From CAXMMR01 sp965198995 (GTDB lineage: Bacteria; Pseudomonadota; Alphaproteobacteria; Acetobacterales; Acetobacteraceae): a stretch of 64,000 nt of DNA. The stretch spans positions 2,604,001 through 2,668,000 of the forward strand of contig CBDAQG010000002.1 in assembly GCA_965198995.1 (NCBI GenBank), in the 5' to 3' direction. Both the position numbers and the translations under genes were made by a program. The notes under the pieces were generated by a model. That model saw only the letters and a list, made by a program, of their open reading frames with translations. It was not told the origin of the DNA and ran no database searches. Positions 7,893 through 15,541 of the stretch are shown piece after piece (positions within the stretch are counted from its first letter, which is position 1; every line of letters starts with the position of its first letter).

Positions 7893-8129
7893 TCAGCCGA
7901 AGGCAAGCTGCAGCGGGTGCAGCAGCGTTGCGGCGTGACCGATCAGCATTGAGGTGTGGGCGTAGTTGCCGCCCCAGGGGCGCCACATCCAGGCGAGGAA
8001 GTGGGCGACCACCGCGATGCCGGTGAAGATGATGAAGCTGAGCACGAAGATGCGGTTGAACTCGCGCGCCTCGCCCTCGCTCAGGCCCGACAGCGTCGAC
8101 CTGACGCCGTTCACTTCGTTGACTGCCAT
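7893..8129 (-). CDS. pufB: Light-harvesting 1 beta polypeptide with long C-terminal tail
   Basis: LH1 beta chain, 78 residues against the more usual 45-60. The core helix SFIIFTGIAVVAHFLAWMW contains ligand His43 and is followed by the WRPW motif. Two oddities: the His commonly found in the EF-H-RIF motif is Asn (EFNRIF, residue 25), and about 26 residues (rich in His, Leu and Ala) follow WRPW, where most beta chains end within a few residues. A strong AAGGAGGA Shine-Dalgarno lies upstream. It is the first gene of pufBALMC. Confidence 0.93.
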   Translation of the reverse strand: MAVNEVNGVRSTLSGLSEGEAREFNRIFVLSFIIFTGIAVVAHFLAWMWRPWGGNYAHTSMLIGHAATLLHPLQLAFG

Positions 8130-8166
8130 GCTGAAATCCTCCTTCTTGGTTGAAACCGACTTATTA

Positions 8167-8212
8167 GAGCATCACCGGATCAGGTGCAGACACCTGACCG
8201 GTCAGGATGCTC
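8167..8212. repeat. Imperfect palindrome between bchZ and pufB (first)
   Basis: Outer arms GAGCATC/GATGCTC and inner arms CAGGTG/CACCTG around CAGA form a long hairpin, with CCGG on both sides. It lies just upstream of the pufB leader, where other purple bacteria have pufQ or an RNA processing region. It shares TTAGAGCAT-ACCGG with the second palindrome next to it. Confidence 0.7.
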
Positions 8213-8226
8213 GCTCAAACAAAACC

Positions 8227-8270
8227 TTAGAGTATGACCGGTGAACGCCAGTGAGCCGGTCATGCTCTAA
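8227..8270. repeat. Palindrome overlapping the bchZ stop codon (second)
   Basis: A 15-bp stem with one mismatch (TTAGAGTATGACCGG against CCGGTCATGCTCTAA, 14-nt loop). The bchZ TAG stop (8267-8269) is inside the right arm. It is a related copy of the palindrome at 8167-8212, so this is a small tandem family; it could attenuate or process the bchZ-puf transcript. Confidence 0.7.
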
Positions 8271-9724
8271 GCCACGAGCTCGGGCAGGGCGGATGCCACC
8301 CGCGCGCGCGTGACGCTGCTCTCGCCGGCCGCGCGGGCCGCCCGCTCGATCTGTTCGCGCAACGTCTTTGCCGCCGAGATGCGCACGACGAACGGCTCGC
8401 GCTCGACGTGGCGCGCGAGCTCCGCCGTCGCCTCGCTCTCCCACGCCACGAGCTCGACGGGGCGCGCCGGCGTCGCCTCGATGCGGTCGAGCTCGGTGCC
8501 GAGCGGCAGCATGCCGAACAGCGCGTCGAACAGCGCGTTGCAGAACTCCTGCACGAGGTAGGTGGCGCCGGCGTAGCCCATGAACGGCGTGCCGGTGGCG
8601 CGGCGGATGATCGCGCCGGGGAACGAGGCGGCGATCCAGATCGAGCGCAGGCCGAGCTCGGCGGCGTAGATGCGCTCGTTCACCGAGCCGAAGATCACCA
8701 GCGGCGGCTTGAGGCGGAGCTGCTCGCGGATCGCCTGGTTGTCGGGTTTCACACCCGGCCGGCGGGCGTGGGCGAGCGTGCACGGAATGCCGAGCTCGTC
8801 CTCGAGGAACAGTCGCAGGCCGTGCTCGTAGGTGGCGCTGGCGACCACCGCGAAGGTGGCGGAGGCGAAGAAGTCCTGGGTGACGCTGCGCCAGAGGTCC
8901 CATACCGGCTTGATCGTCGCGAGCTTCTCGGCGGCGATGAAGGGCTCGGGATCCACACCCGCCAGCTCGCCGAGCTTGCGCAGGAAGTTGGTCGTCGCGA
9001 ACAGCCCGATCGGCGCCTGCAGGAACGGGCGGCCAAGCTCCTCGCACAGCATGCGGCCGAACTCGCGGTAGAGGCAGACGTTGACCGCCGCCTCGGCCAG
9101 GCGCGGCGTGTCGTCCAGATGCGCGCCGAGCGGATAGACCAGGTTGACCTGGCAGCCGATGCCCTCGACCAGGCGGCGGATCTCGGCAAGGTCGGATGGC
9201 ATGTTGAAGGTGCCGTAGATGGCGCCGATGATGTTGACCAGGGGCTTGGCGTGCGCGACCGGAACGTCGCGGCCGTTGCGCTTGATGACCGGCTTGCCCT
9301 TCTTGGTGCCGAACTGCGTCCACAGCCAGTAGAGCGCGCGGTCGGCGCATTGCCACTGGTCCTCGTCGATGGTGCGCGGGATGAAGCGCAGCAGGTTCGA
9401 GCCTTCGGGCGTCACGCCGCCGCCGATCATCTCGGCGATGCTGCCGGTGACCACGACGCCCGGCAGGCTGGTGTCGCCGACGCGGTTGGCCTGCTTGAGG
9501 CTCTCCTCGGTGCCGTTCATCGACAGATGGTCTTCGGAGAGGCCGGTGACCGAGACCGGCAGCTCGTGCGGCGGCAGCGCGTCGGTGTAGTGCAGCACCG
9601 CGGTGACCGGCAGGTTCTCGCAGCCGACCGGGCCATCGATGATGCAGCGCAGGCCGCGGATGGCGGAGAAGGTGTAGACCGCGCCCCAGTAGCCGCCGGC
9701 GCGGTCATGGTCGATGACCAGCAT
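8267..9724 (-). CDS. bchZ: Chlorophyllide a reductase subunit Z
   Basis: Subunit (485 residues) of the nitrogenase-like chlorophyllide a oxidoreductase (BchXYZ) that reduces ring B to bacteriochlorophyllide. MLVIDHDRAGGYWGAVY begins the protein; the Cys in DGPVGCENLP is a cluster ligand candidate. The start ATG at 9724 overlaps the bchY TGA by one codon step (ATGA). Its 3' end runs into a palindromic repeat. In Rhodobacter the puf promoter lies within bchZ; I could not identify it here. Confidence 0.96.
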   Translation of the reverse strand: MLVIDHDRAGGYWGAVYTFSAIRGLRCIIDGPVGCENLPVTAVLHYTDALPPHELPVSVTGLSEDHLSMNGTEESLKQANRVGDTSLPGVVVTGSIAEMIGGGVTPEGSNLLRFIPRTIDEDQWQCADRALYWLWTQFGTKKGKPVIKRNGRDVPVAHAKPLVNIIGAIYGTFNMPSDLAEIRRLVEGIGCQVNLVYPLGAHLDDTPRLAEAAVNVCLYREFGRMLCEELGRPFLQAPIGLFATTNFLRKLGELAGVDPEPFIAAEKLATIKPVWDLWRSVTQDFFASATFAVVASATYEHGLRLFLEDELGIPCTLAHARRPGVKPDNQAIREQLRLKPPLVIFGSVNERIYAAELGLRSIWIAASFPGAIIRRATGTPFMGYAGATYLVQEFCNALFDALFGMLPLGTELDRIEATPARPVELVAWESEATAELARHVEREPFVVRISAAKTLREQIERAARAAGESSVTRARVASALPELVA

Positions 9725-11181
9725 CAGAAGCCCTCCACCGCGGTCGGCACCGTCTCGATCGAGCGGGTCACGAGCGCGGGCCTGGGGGCGGCGGCGGGCT
9801 TGGGGGGCGGGGCGAAGAACGACACCATGCGGGCGAAGCGGTCGCGGCCGCGGGTCTGGGCGTTCACCATGGCGGCGAGCGCCGCCGCGCCACTGACGCC
9901 GAAGAGCGGGCGCGAGGAGACGATGTTGGTGAAGTAGACTGCCGGCGTGCCCTGCTCCTTGGCGTGCTGCACCACCGGCGTGGTGCCGATCGCGAGGTCG
10001 GGCTTGACCTCCTGCATGGCGCAGAGGTCCTGCTCGAGCGAGGCGCGGAACTGCACGTGGGCACCGTGCGCGGTGAGCCAGTCGCGATCGGCCTCGTTCC
10101 AGGGCGTGCGCGGGCAGGCGGTGCCGACATAGGGCACCTCGGCGCCGGCCTCGATCAGCAGCCGTGCGACGAGCAGCTCGGAGCCCTCGTAGCCGGAGAC
10201 GGTGACGCGGGCGTCGATCGGGTTCGCGTCCAGCGCGGCGCGGATGGCGGGCAGGCAGGCGGCGCGGGCGGTCGCGATGGCGCCGTCGCCGATGCCGGCC
10301 GCACGGCCGATGGCGCCGAGCCAGGCGTCCGTGCCCTCGAGCCCGACCGGGCCGGAGCCGACGACCGGGCGGCCGGCGGCTTCGAACTCGCGCACCGAGG
10401 CGATGTAGAACGGATGCACCGCTGCCGCGACCGTGCAGTCGAGCGCCGCGTAGAGGTCGCGCCACTCGCGGGCCGGGATCTGCGGCGCGACGCGCAGGCC
10501 CATCGGCGCCAGCAGGCCGCCGATGCCCATCGGGTCGGCCGGGAACAGCTCGCCGATCAGGGCGACGCTCGGCTGCTCGCTTTGTGCGCCGCGCGGGCGC
10601 TGCACCGGCCCGGCCTCGGCCTCGTTGCGGGCGTAGCGCAGCATCGCGCCGGCCAGCACGTCCTTGGCCTCGGCATGGGTCGGCACGCCGAAGCCCGGCA
10701 CGTCGATGCCGATGACCCGGACGCCGTCGATCTCCTTCGGCAGCAGGTCGAGCGGGACGCCGGACGCGGTCGGCACGCAGAGGTTGATGACGACGACGGC
10801 GTCGTAGTCCTGCGGCCGCGCGGAGGCGATCACCGCTTCGCGGATGTCCTCGAACAATTGGCCGCGCACCAGCGTCTCGGAGTTGAACGGCACGTAGCCG
10901 ACGGAACGGCGGGCGCCGTAGAAGCGCGAGGTGAAGGTCAGCCCGTAAACGCAGCAGGCCGAGCCGGAGAGGATCGTCATCACCCGGCGCATGCGCAAAC
11001 CAACGCGCAGCGAGCCGAAGGCGGGGCACATCGATTGCGGCTGGTCGTGCGGGCCGCGCGGGTAGTCGGCGATCAGCTGGGCGAGCTGATCCGTCTTGCC
11101 GGCCGCGCGGGCGGCCGCCAGCATGGTCTCGCGACCGCCGTGGCAGTCACCGGCCGGCGGCAGGGCGGCGCCTCCATCCAT
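9724..11181 (-). CDS. bchY: Chlorophyllide a reductase subunit Y
   Basis: Catalytic-component subunit (485 residues) forming the BchYZ heterotetramer. Cluster-ligand Cys candidates are visible in SMCPAFGS (about residue 51), SGSACCVYGL and INLCVPTASG. The start at 11181 lies one base after the bchX stop and fits family length; reading further upstream would run inside bchX. It overlaps bchZ by ATGA. Chromosomal order X-Y-Z is standard. Confidence 0.95.
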   Translation of the reverse strand: MDGGAALPPAGDCHGGRETMLAAARAAGKTDQLAQLIADYPRGPHDQPQSMCPAFGSLRVGLRMRRVMTILSGSACCVYGLTFTSRFYGARRSVGYVPFNSETLVRGQLFEDIREAVIASARPQDYDAVVVINLCVPTASGVPLDLLPKEIDGVRVIGIDVPGFGVPTHAEAKDVLAGAMLRYARNEAEAGPVQRPRGAQSEQPSVALIGELFPADPMGIGGLLAPMGLRVAPQIPAREWRDLYAALDCTVAAAVHPFYIASVREFEAAGRPVVGSGPVGLEGTDAWLGAIGRAAGIGDGAIATARAACLPAIRAALDANPIDARVTVSGYEGSELLVARLLIEAGAEVPYVGTACPRTPWNEADRDWLTAHGAHVQFRASLEQDLCAMQEVKPDLAIGTTPVVQHAKEQGTPAVYFTNIVSSRPLFGVSGAAALAAMVNAQTRGRDRFARMVSFFAPPPKPAAAPRPALVTRSIETVPTAVEGF

Positions 11182-11182
11182 C

Positions 11183-12103
11183 TCAGGCGCCCTCATACAA
11201 GACTTCGAGGGAGGGACGCTGCAGTGCGATGTCGCCGGCGCACATGTCCTGCATCGTGGCCGGAACGAGGGTGACGCCGCGGCCGACCGCCTCGCCCTTG
11301 AACAGGCCGAGCAGCTCGTCCTGGCTGAGCGGCTTCGGCCGCAGCGGCGGCGCGGCGGCGATCTCCAGCGCGAGCTCGGCGAAGAGCGGCTGCCAGCGGC
11401 TGCCATTGGCGCCGACGATCTCGTAATTCGCACTCTTGCGGCGGATGTCGTCGTCGGCCGGGATCGCCGCCAGCACGGGGATGCCGACCGCGTCGGCAAA
11501 GGCCTGCGCCTCGCCGGTGCCGTCGTCCTTGTTGATGACCAGGCCGGCGACGCCGACATTGCCGCCGAGGCGCTTGAAATACTCGACGGCGGAGCAGACG
11601 TTGTTGGCGACGTAGAGCGACTGCAAATCGTTGCTGCCGACGACGATCACCTTTTGGCACATGTCGCGCGCGATCGGCAGGCCGAAGCCGCCGCACACGA
11701 CGTCGCCCAGGAAGTCGAGCAGCACGTAGTCAAAACCCCAGTCGTGGAAGCCAAGCTTGTCGAGCAGCTCGAAGCCGTGGATGATCCCCCGGCCGCCGCA
11801 GCCGCGGCCGACCTCGGGCCCGCCGAGCTCCATCGCGTAGACGCCGTCACGCTTGAAGCACACGTCGCCGATCGCGACCTTTTCGCCCGCCGCCTTCTTG
11901 GCCGACGAGGTCTCGATGATCGTCGGGCAGGAGCGGCCGCCGAACAGCAGCGACGTGGTGTCGGATTTCGGGTCGCAGCCGATGAGCAGCACCCGCTTGC
12001 CCTGCTGCGCCATGGTGTAGGACAGATTGGCGAGAGTGAAACTCTTGCCGATGCCGCCCTTGCCGTAGATGGCGATGATCTGCGTCTCGGTCTTGCCGCT
12101 CAT
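11183..12103 (-). CDS. bchX: Chlorophyllide a reductase iron protein X
   Basis: NifH-like ATPase (306 residues) that feeds electrons to BchYZ. P-loop YGKGGIGKS near residue 15, switch region DPKSDTT, and the two Cys that ligate the shared [4Fe-4S] cluster (GRGCGGRG and GDVVCGGFG). The ATG at 12103 is preferred over one 5 codons upstream because it overlaps the bchC TGA as ATGA, like its neighbours. Confidence 0.96.
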   Translation of the reverse strand: MSGKTETQIIAIYGKGGIGKSFTLANLSYTMAQQGKRVLLIGCDPKSDTTSLLFGGRSCPTIIETSSAKKAAGEKVAIGDVCFKRDGVYAMELGGPEVGRGCGGRGIIHGFELLDKLGFHDWGFDYVLLDFLGDVVCGGFGLPIARDMCQKVIVVGSNDLQSLYVANNVCSAVEYFKRLGGNVGVAGLVINKDDGTGEAQAFADAVGIPVLAAIPADDDIRRKSANYEIVGANGSRWQPLFAELALEIAAAPPLRPKPLSQDELLGLFKGEAVGRGVTLVPATMQDMCAGDIALQRPSLEVLYEGA

Positions 12104-13047
12104 GCGGGCGTTCTCCAATCCAGGATCATCTTGATGCAGTCGGGATCCTCGAACGCCGTGCGGTAGGCCGCGTCGGCGTCGGCGGCGGCGCGGCGATGGC
12201 TGATCAGGCCGTCGAGCGACAGCGCGCCCGCCGCGATCAGTCGTTGCGCCATCGCAAGGTCAGCCGGCTGCCACTCGGCGGCGCAGCGCAGCCGCGCCTC
12301 GCGCATGAAGGCCGGCGGGAAGGTGAAGCTCAGCGCGCCGGCGTAGAAGCCGGCGAGCACGACCTCGCCGCGCGGGGCGAGCCGGCCGATCAGCGTGTCA
12401 AGCAAACCCGAATCGCCGCTCGCGTCGTAGATCGCGTGGTAGTCGCGGCGGGCATCATCGTCCGGATCGACGACGGCATAGCCGAGCGCACCGTCGCGAC
12501 GCGCGGCGCGGCGTTCCCACACCGTCGGCGGCGCGTGCCCGGCAGCGATTGCCAGCCGCGCCAGCAGGCGGCCGAGAACGCCATGCCCGACGATGAGGTC
12601 GGGCGGCGTCGCGTCGGCCATCGCGTGCGCCGCGGTCGCGGCCAGGGCGAGCAGCGTGCCCCGCTCGCCAAGCGCCGCGTCGATTGGCAACGCCCGGCCG
12701 CCCGGCACCACGAGCTGCGCCGCCGCGCCGCCGAACAGGCCGCGCACCGGGCCAAAGCAGCGAGCACCCGGAACGAACACCGTTTCGCCACCGGTTCGGC
12801 CGGAGCGCGGCCCCGCCTCGGCGACGCGGCCGACGGATTCGTAGCCGGGCACCAGCGGGTATCCCATGCCCGGAAAGTCCGGCATCCGGCCCGACCAGAG
12901 CAGCCGCTCAGTGCCGGCGCTGATGCCGCTATAGGCGATGTCGACGACGACATCCTCGTCGCCGGCCTCCGACAGGTCGAGCGTGCTGAGCATCGCCCGT
13001 CCGGGCCGCTCCATCACCACCGCTCTGGTCTGCCGCATCGCGCTCAT
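12100..13047 (-). CDS. bchC: 3-hydroxyethyl bacteriochlorophyllide a dehydrogenase
   Basis: NAD-dependent alcohol dehydrogenase-fold enzyme (315 residues) oxidising the C3 hydroxyethyl group to acetyl. The GroES-like N-terminus (YSGISAGTERLLWSG, PLVPGYESVG) and Rossmann segment (LIVGHGVLGRLLARLA) match BchC. A second in-frame ATG three codons in is possible. It opens the bchCXYZ-puf block and is preceded by a 110-nt region with a PpsR palindrome. Confidence 0.95.
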   Translation of the reverse strand: MSAMRQTRAVVMERPGRAMLSTLDLSEAGDEDVVVDIAYSGISAGTERLLWSGRMPDFPGMGYPLVPGYESVGRVAEAGPRSGRTGGETVFVPGARCFGPVRGLFGGAAAQLVVPGGRALPIDAALGERGTLLALAATAAHAMADATPPDLIVGHGVLGRLLARLAIAAGHAPPTVWERRAARRDGALGYAVVDPDDDARRDYHAIYDASGDSGLLDTLIGRLAPRGEVVLAGFYAGALSFTFPPAFMREARLRCAAEWQPADLAMAQRLIAAGALSLDGLISHRRAAADADAAYRTAFEDPDCIKMILDWRTPA

Positions 13048-13103
13048 CCGTCGTCCCGATCGTTGCTTGCCCGGCTGTCGACGGTCGCGCGTCGTGCCGG
13101 ATG

Positions 13104-13121
13104 TGTCAACCTAGCATAACA
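13104..13121. promoter_or_regulatory. PpsR/CrtJ operator upstream of bchC
   Basis: A perfect TGT-N12-ACA palindrome (TGT 13104-13106, ACA 13119-13121) lies 57-74 nt upstream of bchC. This is the consensus operator for the aerobic repressor PpsR/CrtJ, encoded at 40.8 kb. It overlaps a TATGCT-like -10 hexamer on the minus strand, fitting repression of bchCXYZ-puf. Confidence 0.8.
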
Positions 13122-13157
13122 CTTTTAACAGGCAAGTTGATTTGACACTCGACGTGA

Positions 13158-14288
13158 TCAACTGGCCAGGATCGCACGTGCGATGATCGGCGTGCGGGTG
13201 CGCAGCAGGCGCGAGCGGGCAAAGCCGGCCTCGCGCAGCATCTGCCTGATGCGCGCCGGGCTGCGCGGCCGGCCGCTGCCCATGACGTAGAGATACCAGC
13301 CGAAATAGGCGTCGCCGCTGGCCGCAGCGCCCGGCGTTCCGGCCATCGGCTCGACGATCAGCAGACGGCCGGCGGCGGGCAGCGCGGCCCGCACGCGACG
13401 GAGCAACGCCAGCGCCGCCTCGTCATCCTGGTCGTGCAGCACCCGAACCAGCGTGATGAGGTCAGCACCGGCCGGCAGCGGCAGACGGGTGAAGTCGCCG
13501 CCGACGACGCTTGTTCGGGCGGTCAGGCCCGCCGCGCCGAGCCGGGCTGCGGCAAGCTCGGCGACGGCGGGAAGATCGAACACCATCAGCCGCAGGCGCG
13601 GGGCGGCGCGCGCCGCCTGCTCGACGAAGCTGCCGTCGCCGCCGCCGACGTCGAGCAGGCAGCGATGCCGCCGCACGTCGTAGGCGGCCAAGGCCTCCGC
13701 CGCGACCATCGCCTGCGAGGCCGCCATCAGCCGCGAGTAGGGCTCGACCTCGGCCCGGCTCGGCGCCGTGGCACCACCGGCGTACGGCCAGTAGCCGGCG
13801 AGCGCCGCCGCACCGCCGCCGCCATGGCGCAGCAGCGCCACCGGATCCTGCAGGTCGCGATAGAGCAGCCCATGATGCTCGATCATCGCGACCACGCCGG
13901 GGTTGTCGATCAGGGCCGCGCCGAGCGGCCCGAGGGCGTAGCGGCCGTCGCGATGGCGCACGGCAAGCCGCAGCGCGACGCAGGCGTCGAGCAGCCGCAG
14001 CGCCGACGCCTCGGGCAGGCCGGCGTGGCGGGCGACCGCGGCGGCGCTGCGCGGATTCTCGGCCAGCAGCCTTGGCAGGTCGAGCGTCACGGCGGCAAGC
14101 AACGTCTGCGAGTAGACAAAGCCGGCGCACAGGTCGAACAGGGCGCCCGCGCGGCGGCGCGCGACCGGCCGCGTGATCGCGAGCCGGCTGGCGGCGGCGC
14201 GAAATCCGGGGCGCGCCTGCAGCCGCGCGATGGCTTGTCCAAGCCGCTCGGCGAGCGTCGGTCCGGCGACGAGGAGCGCCTCGCTCAC
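13158..14288 (-). CDS. crtF: Hydroxyneurosporene/demethylspheroidene O-methyltransferase
   Basis: SAM-dependent methyltransferase (376 residues) making the C1 methoxy group of spirilloxanthin-type carotenoids. SAM motif LLDVGGGDGSF near residue 205 and the late VRVLHDQDDE motif are typical of the O-methyltransferase family. A dimerisation winged-helix domain precedes it. The start overlaps the crtE stop by 4 nt (ATGA). Function fits crtC, crtD and crtI in the cluster. Confidence 0.93.
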   Translation of the reverse strand: MSEALLVAGPTLAERLGQAIARLQARPGFRAAASRLAITRPVARRRAGALFDLCAGFVYSQTLLAAVTLDLPRLLAENPRSAAAVARHAGLPEASALRLLDACVALRLAVRHRDGRYALGPLGAALIDNPGVVAMIEHHGLLYRDLQDPVALLRHGGGGAAALAGYWPYAGGATAPSRAEVEPYSRLMAASQAMVAAEALAAYDVRRHRCLLDVGGGDGSFVEQAARAAPRLRLMVFDLPAVAELAAARLGAAGLTARTSVVGGDFTRLPLPAGADLITLVRVLHDQDDEAALALLRRVRAALPAAGRLLIVEPMAGTPGAAASGDAYFGWYLYVMGSGRPRSPARIRQMLREAGFARSRLLRTRTPIIARAILAS

Positions 14289-15145
14289 GCCGCGCGCAGC
14301 AGCATCTCGGCGGGCAGCAGGCGCTGCAGCTCGGCCAGGATCAGCCGCCGCAGCGAGCCGGCATGCGGGCAGTCGGGGATGGCGGCGACCGCCTCGGCGA
14401 CCAGATCGTCGAGCCGTGTGCGCGCGCCATCAAGGCCGTAGCGGCGCGCGACGTTTGGACGATCAAGGGCCACGTCGCGCCCGGCCGGCTTGCCGAGGCG
14501 CTCAGCGTCGAGCGTCAGGTCGCGGATGTCGTCGGCCATCTGGTAGGCCTCGCCCAGCCGCTCGCCCAGGGCATTCCACGGCGCCGGCGCGAGCCCGGCG
14601 ACGGCGGCGCCCGCCTGGCTCGCCAGCGAGAACAGCGCCGCGGTCTTCGCCCGGTGATAGGCGGCGAGCGGCACCCGATCCTCATTCTCCCAGCCCTGGC
14701 CTGCAACGATGCCATGCGGCATGCCGGCGGCACGGGCCAGCAACAGGGTCAGGCTCGCCAGCGCCGAGGCCGGCAGTGCCGCCCGCGCGAGCATCTCGAA
14801 GGCGCAGACGATCAGCGCGTCGCCGGCCAACACGGCGAGCGCCTCGCCATGCGCGGCATGCACCGACGGCGCGCCGCGACGGGTCGCCGCGTCGTCGAAG
14901 CACGGCAGGTCGTCATGCGCGAGCGAGGCGCAATGCAGCATCTCGATGGCGCCACCGACGGCCGCCGCGGCGGCGACGTCGCGCCCGTCGCAGGCGGCAT
15001 GCACCGCCAGGCAGAGCCGCGGCCGGATCCGCGCGCCGCCGGGAAACACCGCGTGGCGGATCGCGGCCGCCAGGCGGGGCGGACCGCCGGAGGTCGCGGC
15101 CAGCGCGTTGGCGAGGGTCGTCTCGATCAGGTGAACCGCATCCAT
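14285..15145 (-). CDS. crtE: Geranylgeranyl diphosphate synthase
   Basis: Trans-isoprenyl diphosphate synthase (286 residues) producing the C20 precursor for carotenoids and the BChl side chain. First Asp-rich motif DDLPCFDD (near residue 76) and second DDIRD are present. The start ATG at 15145 lies about 70-85 nt from a PpsR operator, so crtEF and the genes after it are likely under aerobic repression. First gene of the long minus-strand superoperon. Confidence 0.94.
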   Translation of the reverse strand: MDAVHLIETTLANALAATSGGPPRLAAAIRHAVFPGGARIRPRLCLAVHAACDGRDVAAAAAVGGAIEMLHCASLAHDDLPCFDDAATRRGAPSVHAAHGEALAVLAGDALIVCAFEMLARAALPASALASLTLLLARAAGMPHGIVAGQGWENEDRVPLAAYHRAKTAALFSLASQAGAAVAGLAPAPWNALGERLGEAYQMADDIRDLTLDAERLGKPAGRDVALDRPNVARRYGLDGARTRLDDLVAEAVAAIPDCPHAGSLRRLILAELQRLLPAEMLLRAA

Positions 15146-15211
15146 TCGGCGTGCCCCTCGCCAAGACGGCCCGCATCAGGCGAGCTGTCATTGCGTCTTG
15201 TCAGTGTAGAG

Positions 15212-15229
15212 TGTCAGGCATTATAGACA
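15212..15229. promoter_or_regulatory. PpsR/CrtJ operator in the crtE-crtD divergent region
   Basis: A perfect TGT-N12-ACA palindrome (TGT 15212-15214, ACA 15227-15229) lies 67-84 nt upstream of crtE. It probably controls crtEF; control of crtD, more than 300 nt away across a repeat element, is less certain. Confidence 0.8.
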
Positions 15230-15263
15230 CCTGCGTCAACTGCGACGTGGCGCTGGCGGAACG

Positions 15264-15523
15264 TCAGGGGCTTTCCCTCCGTGAGCCTTCCAACTGCGCT
15301 TCGCGCAGTCGGAACCTTTAGCTCACTCCGCCCCTGGAACCCAGCAAAGGCGAAGCCTTTAAAATCCATTTGTAATCAATGGCACATGGGCAAGCTGGTG
15401 CCATCGTGGCACAGGGAGTTATCAGCTTCGCCAAGCATGAACGAAGGCGCATAGGGCTCCAACACATTGGGGTCTGGGGCCTCGGGCCCCATCGGGTCCA
15501 GGGCAGAGCCCTGGCCTTCCTTC
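15264..15523. repeat. Family B bipartite palindromic element (reverse orientation), fills the crtE-crtD gap
   Basis: Most of the 396-nt gap between crtE and crtD is this element. The right end (15469-15523) is the reverse complement of the arm at 48387, with stems CCAGGGC/GCCCTGG and GGGGCC/GGCCCC. The left part carries AAAGGCGAAGCCTTT (15346-15360) followed by AAAATCCATTT, as in the copy at 57.8 kb. An extra palindromic stretch interrupts the left arm. No gene is seen inside. It separates crtD from its likely promoter. Confidence 0.75.
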
Positions 15524-15541
15524 CAACTCGGAGAGCCCACC

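Noticed and set aside
8130..8266. A pufQ gene between bchZ and pufB
   Set aside because: The gap is only 137 nt and holds hairpins, with no frame of suitable length.
13110..13150. FNR-type TTGAT-N4-ATCAA site before bchC
   Set aside because: TTGAT and ATCAA are both present but separated by 15 nt instead of 4.
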